Assembly (NCBI GenBank): GCA_014526335.1
Contig: JACTAT010000281.1
Location: 1-64,000, forward strand
DNA from: Chrysaora quinquecirrha
Lineage: Eukaryota; Cnidaria; Scyphozoa; Semaeostomeae; Pelagiidae
DNA length: 64,000 nucleotides
Direction of reading: 5' to 3'
Below, piece after piece: positions 1-12,400 of this stretch; the stretch's first letter is position 1; the number at the start of each line of letters is the position of its first letter. Both the position numbers and the translations under genes were made by a program. The notes under the pieces were generated by a model that saw only the letters and a list, made by a program, of their open reading frames with translations, was not told where the DNA came from and ran no database searches.

Positions 1-297
1 TTACACCCTCTACCACTAACATGACAAACAAACCTATCTCTTTCCTTCATAGACTGACACCATATCCATTATGGTAAATTTTCTTTTTTATCTTATTTTG
101 ACATGCTAACGATATATTTTTCGTCTGATTCCTGAGCACTTCAAATAATTAGCCCATTAAGACGGGTCAAGCCTCATGCAAAAAGTCAGATTCAGATCGT
201 TCAAACACAGATACTAATTTATATGCTATCAATCGTCCGTCTCTCCGCCATTAAATCTTGAAATGAATAAAATTATCAGTGATATATTTGAATAAAC
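1..297. other. Downstream of the PDZ stop codon
   Basis: AT-rich, presumably 3' UTR and flank of the minus-strand gene. I see no canonical minus-strand AATAAA here and no other feature. Confidence 0.4.
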
Positions 298-461
298 CTA
301 CTCTTGAAAATTAAAGCGGTCGACATGAACAGACTTTGGTCTTTGCTTTCGTTTACTCTCGTCATAGGGTGACAAACTTCTTGGTGACGTCGCTCCATCG
401 TAATCTCTGAAAGCCCCTCTAGCAGCATCGGCAGTAAGCAATCGACTGAGATGTGATTGGC
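298..461 (-). CDS. PDZ gene last coding exon (stop codon)
   Basis: The acceptor CTACCTTTCATAG leads into a frame that completes the split codon of exon 7. It continues QSHLSRLLTADAARGAFRDY, then SPRSLSPYDESKRK, and ends HVDRFNFQE before TAG (298-300). The other frames close earlier or lose the phase match. Confidence 0.8.
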
Positions 462-3400
462 CTATGAAAGGTAGAAAGAAACAATAAGTTAATAGAGAAA
501 ATTAAACCATATGCTTATCAAAGGTCACTGATGCAGAACAGATTGTCTGAAACCATCTTCACCATGACCAAAATGGCCAAAATTTTCTGATCATTTCACA
601 TTTTAAAGAATGTCGGTCGGCATGGGTTTAGTATATTGAAAAGTGTAAAATTGTTTGTTCCGGTAATACAGATAGATTTTGGAATTAAATGGCCTTACCC
701 AATAATAGCTCAAGAAACCTACACTGAGTTCCATTATAATAACCAGAAAATAAGACCTTAGAAATAGAAGACTAAATTGAATATTGAATACCCTCCATAG
801 TCTTGTTTATTTCTTTATACATTTCTTTGTACCAAGCTGGCGTGTGTTGCTAACAAAAAAATTAACATAGGATCGTCAAAAAACGTACTTGGTCTACACA
901 CTAGTAGAAAATAGACGGTTTTACTACTGTTACACAAAAGAAGATGATTGAAAATAATGAATAGAGCGAAAACCTACGGAGGATTTCCGAGGTAAAGTCA
1001 TGGACTTTTGTTCCATTCCTTGTTTGATTTTCTTTCCAAGAGAGCGAGGTAATGATGATGATCGTGGAATATCATCTGAAAAATTTTAAATACTTCTTAA
1101 TAGTTTGTCAAGCAGAATACGGCGAAGCTTTTTACGAGATTCTTGCTTTGACAAATAACGAATTTGCAGCTTTGTTATAAAGTCTGGTACAAAAATAACA
1201 AGCTGTTAAAAGAAGCAGTTATCCAAAGTAAAGGATTGGAAAAAGAGCCTCGTGATGCAATAAGTAAAACAGAGACTTCCTTAGTTACGTATTCTACACA
1301 GCTGTAGCTCAGCATAGCTTAATCAGGCTTCGTATTTAAATGCAATTCGTTGAAATTCCATAACTAAGAAATCATTCCAAGAAATCGGTACGAGAAAGCT
1401 TAACAGAAACAAAAAAATGACAAAAACGGCCGCCATGTTTTGCCTATCTGTATTCTGATTTCACTTAAATTCAAACCCGGATATTGTTAGTATAAAACGA
1501 ATTGAGAAAAAAACGGTCAGTCTAAGAACAAAGATTAAAGAGTTTGAAATGGATTTCAACAGGATATGTATAACCATATTTTGTGTGAGAGCAGCGGTCT
1601 CTGGTGGTCTTTACTGTTTACACTCCTGTACGCATTCAACTCGCAATCCATTCGATTAATATTTTCATCGAAAGCCTCTCCTGATTTATTTGATGTTTAT
1701 TTGCAATCTATCATGCTTGCCCTATGTCCAATGTTCTCTATTTTCCCTTTCGAAAGCAACACGTCATATGAAAGATGAAAAACTAAGGCTCATCCAGGGT
1801 AAACAACACTGATCCATGAGGCTTACCAGCAATAATCACTGATACTTCCAGAAGAATTTAATTTCCGCAGCCTTCAAATTATTCGAGATATATTGTAGGA
1901 AATGGTCTTTTTTGTGAAGGGAGTCCCTATGGGAATTGGTTTTAATCAAAATTATTCGTTGCTGGATTTGGATTTCATCAAGTAACAGAAGACGGTATGG
2001 ATGTAATAATTTAAATAATAGTCTTGAGTGCTAATATAATCTTTCTTGCCTGCCTTTGCTTTGTTTAACTTGAGATGCTTTATTGCGCTGCTATAATGTA
2101 TTTCTAGAGTGCCAACAGGCACTGATTCCTTATAAAACTTCTCAAGGTCTGTTTCAACGTTTTCTTCATTTTCATTCATTCTGCTATCAAACGACGAGCT
2201 TCCACTGCTTGTGAGTCTTGATAGAAATAAGAGGGCTGAATTATTATGCGTTGAATTAAATGCCGAATATAACTTGAAATGTAAGAGAGGCTTTCTTGTT
2301 TAATATGTCATTAACAAAAAACGTTAATAGCCTAGGACTGCAATTTTTGGATTCAGTGAACAAGGTTTTATGATTTCATCAAAGTCATCTCCTTTGATCC
2401 TGAGGCCTAATTCATAAAACGCACAATGAACGCAGCGAATTGAATTTTTGCTTCAACATCTTCCCAAGGGTTAAGTTATTCAGCTCATAAAAGACTGTAT
2501 GAACTCTTTTATTCAAAGCGATTTAAATCGCTTAATTTGGCAGGATCGGAAATAATGCTAGGTGCAGACGAGAGCCCTTGTGTCCGGCGGACGTTTCGTA
2601 AGGAATTTACGTTCAGGCAACAAAGCGATTGAAAGCGCAACGAATTAATTTTTCAATCTATTCGATCACTCAACAAATAAAGAGCAACTTAAACGATTTT
2701 GCGAATGTTTTAAAGAAGACAGCCTGTATCTCTCGTTCTCCTTTAAGTCCTTTCTTCAAAAAAAGATTGCGCAAATGAATGTATTAAACGTTTTAAAAAA
2801 ATATTTATCGTATCGCTGCAAAAGCTAACCCCCGCGCAAGTTATTCGCAAATCAATATAGTAGCCTAAGCAGCACTATAATCCAGGGGTAAAATACTGAA
2901 ACAACAGGGCATTCCTTGAAGATTTCGTAATCCTCTCACTCTGGCTGCAAGCATTTCTTCAATAATTATCTGTCCGATCAGATAGATGAATTGGTCATCG
3001 GTTCGCCACCTTCCCTTTCTTCCACCAACATCTTTATGTCTTCCTTTGAAGATCGTTACCTCAATAACTGTCCTGTTGAATTTTAAATCTATCATGTACC
3101 GATGATACATTCTGTCTGTTTTAAGAACCTCACCTTGTTGATAAGTTTCTTAATGATCTTAACAACCGACACATAAATATATCTTTCACTGTCAAATAGA
3201 ATCCGCTTAAACCTTGCCCCTTCTTGATGCCGACTTATTTCGCAAAAAGATATTCACTGGCCTGTACGCTAATTCCGTTACTCCAGATAAATAAAAATAA
3301 AAAATCAACATCTTCAGATCCAGATAAATAAAAATCAACATCGTTAAATGTTCCATTAATCGTGCGTTAAATATCTTCACATATTTTCACAATTTTCATG

Positions 3401-6400
3401 CCGAAATTACACGCATCAAACATCTCGTGCCTGCTACTCAGCTGTTATCCTGTAAATCTTATCGACGTCATCGTTCTTTTTTAAATTACAAAACAAACCA
3501 ACACCACGTGCTGATGATAAGAGGAAAACTAAGCTTATTTTCTGTCTTCCCTTCTAGGTTTTTTAGTCTGCAAATCAAGTCTAAATTGATCCGTCTTCTT
3601 AAACAATGCTAGCCCCAAATCAAGCCCAACATTATTTTCACCTTCCCACGACGTATATCACCTGTCTTTTCCTTTAATGACAAAATTCTTCCCATGGGAT
3701 AACACTTTTGACAACCCAAACTGCAGTAAATTACAGCGACAGTTGTTTCAAAATCATTGGTAAAGGACTTAGATATGCCGCTTAATTGCTGTACTGCCTT
3801 TACTGAAGCGACTGCAGTGACTATAATACTAGTCATTGCATTTTCAAGAGGATTCCCCTATTAACATGCCTTCATCCTCGACAAAATATTGCGCAGTTCC
3901 AGACATCTGCCAAATTTAAAATCAGACGAAGATTAAATAAATTTAATTCGTTGCGCTCAAAAACGCATTATGAATTAGACCAAACTTGGCATGCAACAGC
4001 CCCAGGACAGGGCCAATGGTGAAGTCCAACGTATACTTAAAGGTGTTAGCAGAAAAATTACGGCAAAACGTGGTTTCATGGTATTGCAGTCGCAAATAAT
4101 TGCTTGGGTTTTGGATGTAAGATTAGATACAACATTCTTGTTTTACAGCACTTATACCTGTTAGTTTGCTAATCATGAAAACCCTTTGGCCTTCTTGTCT
4201 TTTTCTAATTACTCCTTCCTTAAGCTAAATATTTGGCATGGTAACTGTGCAAGAAGGCACGACGTAACAGAATGAACAGATTTTTTGCCAACTCCCTGGT
4301 CTTCAATTAATCCCAAAAACATAAAACTTTATTTAAACATAGAATATAAATGGTAAAGATTATCTTGCGAAGAGAAGACACCTATTATGTGAGGAATTCT
4401 ATGGCGTGAATATTTTATCATAGTTATAATATATAGCAGATAAGCCTATGGTTTTATCAGATGCTCTTCCACATTTTGTAAGACAAGAAAGAATTAAATA
4501 AAATAAAAACATGGCGGAGGAAATATACCTTCGTCTGCCCCTTCCGGTCGGCTTCGCTTTATTGAATCCAAGGGGGGACAAAGGGGCTTGAGGATTTTTC
4601 TTTCTAGCCTCAACTGGATCTAAAAACGTTGAACATCTTGACAGCATCTGTGAAATTTCACAAACACGTGCACACATCTAAGTGCAAAAGGTGCAAAACT
4701 GAAGAAATTGAACCGTTTCACCTCCATGGTATCGAATCTTCTTGCATTGAATTGAAATCAAGTTAAGTCCAGATTCGAGAGAAGTACAACGTTGGACAAA
4801 AATCCTTCTCAAATATCTACACAAGGACTGAAAACGGTCGCTCTTAAATTCTTTTAGGAATTAAGCGAGCGAATTACCACTTCGTTATCAAAGATTAAAG
4901 CTTCCTTCTTCAGCAACACATCTCACCCATTTACGAAAAAAATAATACGAATACCGGATAAAGAAATTCGAAATAAGTAGTTTATTTCCTTTTACAGAAC
5001 GTGTTGATTAAACGGTTCATTGGAGGGATTTGTTTCCCGAGTGTGCATATTCATCTTAAAGAAAATTCAGTTTTTACAAGCATTGAATTGGATGGAGCAG
5101 AACGGCAATGGGAATGAGACAATCGAATATCAGCCATGCATACAAAGACATGTCACCTAAAAGCACCTTTGGATGTTTTCTTGAATTGCTGTGTAATTTT
5201 TGTAACACAAGAAAATGATAATAATGAATGGAAAGCAAAACATTTCGAATACAGACAGTATGAAGGGTGCCATCAAAAGACTACAGTTCTAGTATCCTGC
5301 TGTTATGCGTCCCTGGAAAATATAAACCCGAAAAACAAGACTTCAGCATCGGTCCATTGCAATCCTGCTGTTATGGCCAGCTTTTAAGCTCCAGTTTAGA
5401 TGCGCCCATACTTGCACACAACAGCTCTAGCAGACAGTTTTATTATCAGTTTCAGTACCTGACGATGTCGAAAGAACTTGAGGAAAAAACATTAGATCAC
5501 ATGGGAGAGACCGAAACCGGCAGACATAACTCAAAACATTAGTGAAAACCCAAAAAAAATTAAGACTTTCTTTACTGACAAAAATAACAGTGCAAAATTA
5601 CTGATAAAGACATCGATCAATTAAAGCCAAAACAATGAAAACTGATATCCTGCAATGATATATGGTTCCCATGAGGTATATTAAATTGTTTCGTCAACCT
5701 TTGAAATTAAAAGAGACATCAAATACACTCTACCGATCAGAAAACCCATATGGATAAAACGGTTCCGCTAATAATGAAAACTCACCATATTGGTTTTCTT
5801 CAAATGCGCTGTCCGAATTTTCAAAATGTCCCTCCACATTTTTAGAAATGCTAATTGGGTCTGGAGTCCGAACAATTTCATTTATCATATGAGGTGACCA
5901 TTCACTTCTTTCGTTAAAGGTACCTTAAACAAAAATAATGCATTTCATTTAAATTCAACCATTTACGGTTTCAAATGCATTTATGGAAGCAAACAATAAC
6001 AGGTTACAAAATACAACCGAAATACTAACAACATACTAACTGCAAGTAACATAACTGTTGCAAAATGATGTAAACCAGAAATTAATGCAGAGACAAGTTA
6101 AAAATTCGTAATGGTATAGTGACGTAGCCAATTCTCCTTGTATATTAGAAGAAGAAAATATCATAAAAATTCGTTAGTATGGCCAAAATTGATTGGTCTT
6201 AGCACCTCTGTTTTAGAGCATCGTACTCAGCTAGTTCGGAGTCCCACATATGCCCACACCATGGCTCAAGCAAATATCACCAAGACTCGATCTTCTATCA
6301 AGCATTATTATGCATCGGATTCTACTGTCCTCGAAGGTGATTGCGTTTGGGTTTTCTCACCAGTTGTTCCTACTGAACTTATTAAAAATTAATAACACGG

Positions 6401-9400
6401 GTGGCATGGTCCTTTTCGTATCAATCAACAGCTCTCTGATATCTACTATAAGTAAGCCACCTGCAAATTTCATGCTTGTCGACTCAAATTTGATCGCTTT
6501 CGTCGTCCAGTTGATACGCCTCTCTTTTATGACTCGGAGAGCTTTCTGTCTGTTGACGATTAAGCTGAAGTCAGCTTAACTGACGCATTTCCGCCAATCC
6601 CAACGCCTTCTCCTTCACCACCAGGTAATTGTGATTCTATTGTGATTCTATCTGAGCCGCCCCGTCTCAACGGGCACCATCGTGAGAACGATGGGCAAGC
6701 TCATGTGACATCGTTTTCTTTCTTTCTTTTTTTTTTAATCTCTATCTAATTGTTTTCTGATAGTCATTACTTGTTTAAAAAATCTGTCTACGTTTTTCAG
6801 AGTTTTTATATCTTCTTTCTCAATATCTTCCGATGTAAGGTCTATTTTTCCCAGCATATTCTTGATAGTTTTACATTCAAATACATGTTCCGTTGTGTCT
6901 TTTGCTCTCCACAAAGTGGACAATCTACTTCAATGCTTCTTCCTTTATAATTACATTTGAATTCTTCCATATTTAATCTTATTTTTATAATATTTTCTAT
7001 TTCTACAGTTGTGCATGATTCTATTATTGTTTCATTTTAAACTCTTTTCTTTTTAAAAATCGTAATTTTTTCATTTCTTTACTTTTTTCTTTGTACTTTT
7101 TATCAACATGCTTCCCTTTCTTCTCTTTACCATTTTTTTCCACTTTGATTTTTTGAACCCTTTTATTTCTTCTTTGTCCTCTGAAATTTCGTATTCTTTC
7201 ATTTTTTCTTTCAGTTCTACATACCAGCTGATTTTACGAACAACGGCACGTCTACGGACCAATTTGATACAATGGGTCCACCTGATTTGGCTTGGTTGTT
7301 TCCTCTGCAGAGTGCAATATCGCTTCTCGCTTACGCAATAATTGTACTCAGTACTTGGTTAAATGGGCTGGTTACTCTTCATCCTTCAACACTCTCGATC
7401 CTCTGCTAATCATCAATTTTCAGCAGCATGGCGTTAAACACGAATATCTGTCGAATATCAGTCCTCTTCTGAAAGTTCTTTCGCCCACAAACTTCTGTGA
7501 CTGGTCATCATCTTTTTAAGTTTTTCCTCCTTCTACTTTTCATTCCCATTTTCTTATTTCAACATATTTAAGGTCCTCTTTCTGACTGCACCATAGTTAA
7601 CAAAATGGGTTTGTTCCATTTGAATCAGCGTTCTACTTGCAAACATAACATGTGTGATTCAATAACGCCTCTTTCTCACTTACATGCCATAATATCCCGA
7701 CCATTTATTCTTCAAACACCAATTTCAAATTAACAATGCTCTGCTCTGCAAAGAAAGCTTCTTAGGTTCAAATCTCGTCATCGTGATACCAAACCTCTTT
7801 TCTTCTCCCATACAGTGTGCAAACAAGCAGTCTAACAATCTCTTTCTCGTTTTGGTCCTATACGGTAAGTCTCTTCAAATCGTTGGATAAGTACATCCGC
7901 TGATCATTGTCTTTGGTCACATCAATATTACCGAAAATTCTGGTCTATTATTAGGCTGATTCTTTTATTCGTCAGGATATCAGGAAAGACCACTTGCGTG
8001 TATAACTAATTTTCTTGCATTCCTTCTGAAATGTCATTGTCTGCTACTGTTTGATCCAAGGTATCTGACGATGCCAGCAAACTTTTAGCATATGGAAACT
8101 ATACTTTGCATAAGCTTAAAGATTTCATCGTAATTCCTCAACTTGGCATTGGTTGTGCAATCCAGCCTCTCTACTGTGAATGATCAACTAATTCAACTTA
8201 ACAATGGCTTTCTTTGTACCTTGAACCCTGCCCCTTATTCCGCGTATAACAAATTTCATAAACCAGCAGCAGATTTTATTTCACGGCTAAACCTTCTGTT
8301 AATAAAGGAATCGTAGAAGCTCACATCACCGCGTTTCTGGAATACAGCGAGATCATATGATACCTTCTTGGGATCAGCTTTGTCGTCAAGAGGTGCACCC
8401 GACAAAACAAAGCTCTGGATGTTGCGTCATTTTCCAGTATTTAGTGCTCAATAGCTTTCACCTGAATTTTGCTATCTAAGTCGATGTTAAAGGTGACGCT
8501 CTCCTTCTTAGTGAATGCACTTCTGTTCATCGTAACGATATACTCTGGAATTGAACTTTGAAAACCCAACGCTGGACGCTACATTCAACTCTGTCTACCA
8601 AAACGTCATGTTGGACATGCCATTTGTGATATGGCTAAAGTTACGCACTCTCTTTTCTCTCAAAAATTCGGCAACATCGGTAAAGTTATTCTATAAGTCA
8701 ATGTTCGGCTCAATATTTTCATTTTTCTATTTGCTTATTGCCACCGCACCGACTTATCTCTGAATGAGCGTTGCCTAGCTTGACATCAGCTTGCACCTTC
8801 AGATTCTGTTTCGGCGAAATCACGTTGTTTTGAGCCTTCCCCGCCGATTAGCTTCTTAACGAAATATTAGAGATTTATTACATCTTAGTTGTCAAATATT
8901 GAGAACCGAAAATTGAATATTGAATAGTCCAAAACATTGACTATTGACGGTTACATATATTATTATTGAATATTGAATTATTGGGAATTGATTATCAATA
9001 TTGACTACATTTGACCCCCAAAACAAACATATGCCTTATCACGTTTGAATGTCCTCACCACTGTCATAGTCACTATGATATAATGAAGGTTAGAATGAAT
9101 TTCTCCAATAGTCAATCTGGGCAGTGAAAACGGACTCAAGATCCAATATTAGCCAGGCGTTCTGAACTAAAATTTTTAATAATTTGATTCTTGTCGTTAT
9201 ATTTCTCGTTTATCTGTTATAATTGCAACATTTTAAGATGAGAATTTATTTTGATTAAATGTACTCTCAAACTAGCTGGAAGTTACCGAGCATTAGTACC
9301 TAGTATTAGGACCAAACACTAATATCTCTATTCTTTTACTTTTTTTCCACAAGCAAATCTGTTTTCGGAGTCTATTCAAGGGCGGGCTGCTTTTTCATTA

Positions 9401-12400
9401 TCAGCCAAATTGAAACAAAATCACTATCTACCTACAATGTATAATGCAAAGCTAAACAACTAACAAATATTTGGTTTTGTGAGTTCTATTATGGGACCGC
9501 TTCTATAGATTTCTTCTTCGATTCTTGCGACATCCTCTCTAGGCTGGTTTCTATTCGAGAAAATTGGCATAAAAGACACGCAATTTGCTACACAAGACTA
9601 AGAAGATCAAGAGAAGTATCATTGTCCGAATAAAAAAGAAACTCATAAAACAACAATAAAAGGTTATCAATTTTTACCCCTTTACATCTCATATAAAAAA
9701 GACTGCAATTTGAATTAATTGTTTACAAACCTTGATTGTATGAAATGTATCCTGATTCTTTTGAAGAACCATAGCTTGAACCTATGTTCTGATCAGGCAG
9801 CAAAGCTTTGTCAACAGCCACAGATGTCGCAGATGCAGGTTTCAAGGGAACATCAGGAGCTGGATTGAAAGCCTTTGTTTGTATCATATTATCACCAGGG
9901 TTTACAAAGGTTGTTGACGCGAAATCTTCAGAAAGTTGGGGATCATCAGAGCTTTGTATAAGGTCTCTAAAAAGTAATTGTGATGCCATTCTTAAATTAT
10001 GTATCAGACAATTAGACTGGAGCGAAGATAAAATAGATAAAACAAGAAATAGTTTCAGACTGTGCCCACCAAGCAAGCCACAAACAGGGTTTCCACTTAT
10101 GATCTAACAGAAAGCAAAGATTTCAGTTAAAACGTCAGCTTATTCTCCATGTGTCAGTCCAAATGCCTTAGACAGAAAATATGTTGAAACGTTTTTACGA
10201 AAAGCGAAGAAAAGAAAGTACCACAATACTTTCTTAAAAATCTTCGCAATTTAACTTCTGTAAAAATTCAGTCTTACATGCTTTATTGATCACTCATAGA
10301 AAAGACGCTTATTGTTCCTAGAACACACATTGAAAAAGGGGTTTATTACAGCATGTTAATTCCATTTTTCATCAACGGCAAACACAAAAAAGGATAATTC
10401 CACAACTGGTGTATCACAATAGATAGGATTCGAACAGTGTTTGGCACAGAAAAGATCTCGATATAGCAGAAACACAAAGGCAACGAAAGGTGAGTGTTGG
10501 CCTGCATAACTTGGAGAGTTATGAGAAGATTATATAGGGCTTTTTAGCTCAATGGAATAGTCATTTGCACTTTGATCATGCAGTCCTGGTTCGAACCCCA
10601 TCTTTTGTTATATGCAACTTGTGGAAAATCAATCCCGCTGTTTACCATTCATGAGAAGCATATAAAATATGATGATACTGCATAAGGCCCAATATAGCAG
10701 AAACACAGAATGAAACGGGAGGGAAGCCTTTCTAATGCATTAAACGGATAGAATATATACAATGGAAGGAAATCTATATAAAGTAGTAATTACCTTGGGT
10801 GATGATTATGAATTCACGTTCAAAATAGCTAATTCATACAAATCAAAAGTACAGTTGATTCCCAATGATCGTACAAAAACAGAGGTACAATGAAAGCAGG
10901 AAGTAAACATGATGTTTTACAGTTAGTTAGAAAGGCTAGCACAACACACAGAATGCGAATACCTTGGACTGAGGACAAGGATCGCGGAGTAGGACATAGG
11001 ACCTGTACTGCGAACCAAGACCTATGGCCCTAGTCTATGAGCGCAGGGCCGACCCAAGGAAAATTGTTATTACAGTCAGAAGAGACAATTGCTTGATGAA
11101 CATGAAGATAAAAATAGTTATTTTAAAATTCTTTTCATACGACGACTTCTGGGAGCAGAAAGTACTTTTTTATCCATGGTCGAACTGATCAAATGTAAAT
11201 TACCGATTAAACCATAGTTGTAAAGTAATAATTGCTGGAAGAGAAACATTAAATAAATTGGGGTATTATTTCTGTGATTGATGAGATAAGAGCTGAAAAA
11301 ATGGAAATGTCAAAGACAGCATTTGATCAGTTATATCCAATCCATGTATCCAGTTTAAAAACATTAAAGGTTGACCAAACTCAAACGTTGGTGCCTCGAG
11401 ATCTACAGAATGCGCACTAAAAATCCGAGCTTTCTCGCAGATTCGGTTCACGTTTTTCACACTTTCTAAATCCGACCAATACAAGAAATAAGAAACTGGC
11501 AATAATACCAACCGAAACAACAAAAAAATTACGAAATGTCATTTTTAGAAATGTTGAAATATTGGTGTGTCTCTTTTACATTATTTGATTACAAATGGTT
11601 TAAACTTATTTCCCTATGTGATGCATCTCAAATTCTTCCTCCCACCAAATGAAATCCTCTAACCCTGATGGAGTGGGTTGAGAAAAACCAGAACTAGACA
11701 CAAGTCCCGTTGGAAAATCCAAACTGGACACCAAATCCCACATCGTGGCATTAATCCCGGTTAAACCTTTGCTCTAGCAGGCATATTGGGGCGAATTTCT
11801 TAAATTGTTTTGCTTGAAAAAATGAGAATTTTTCTTTCTTCCAGTCAGTTATTTTGAACTAAAAAAATTTGCCTTCTTCCTTATTGGTACAATTACAACA
11901 TTTCTATTTTGCTCTTATAAATTTTTGGGGGAATGCATTTTCCTTCCTAACTTTTTGCTGGTCCCCAAAACCTTCCTACGCGACCCAAGGTCACAGGGTC
12001 GCGTGGTTTCCTGTGTATAGTACAGAATATAAAAACTTTGTTTTCACTTTATTACCATAGCCTGGTTCTCTGTGTATAGTACAGAATATAAAAACTTCGT
12101 TTTCACTTTATTACCATAACGTGATCCGATATATTATTAAAGTTAAAGGGCCTTCTATGTGTTCAAATATATACTATGCAAAACATGATTCGTTCCTCAA
12201 TTCCTGGATCCTGTTTCTTTTCTCCTTCTTGTAGCCTGTTCCTTTTCAAATCATTTGGTTTCATGGTCCTCGTCTGGATTCTGGGTCCTATGTCCAGGTC
12301 CCTGATCTTTTGTCCTAGGTACTTAGGTCCTATTCCTTTGTCATTGTTCTTGGTTTTGCGGCATGCCAGTGAGCACACAGTGGAAATCTGACAACAATTG

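Noticed and set aside
2050..2235. Exon 6 of the PDZ gene beginning at 2235 as the main form
   Set aside because: It fits only if exon 5 is skipped; the 2216 start has the better pyrimidine tract and fits exon 5. Kept as an alternative.
2865..3110. 81-codon minus-strand frame as an extra PDZ exon
   Set aside because: No splice sites with the needed phases and no recognisable domain.
10540..10610. Functional tRNA gene
   Set aside because: The internal promoter boxes are good, but the anticodon loop has 9 nt and acceptor ends do not pair; it lies within a SINE with target duplication.
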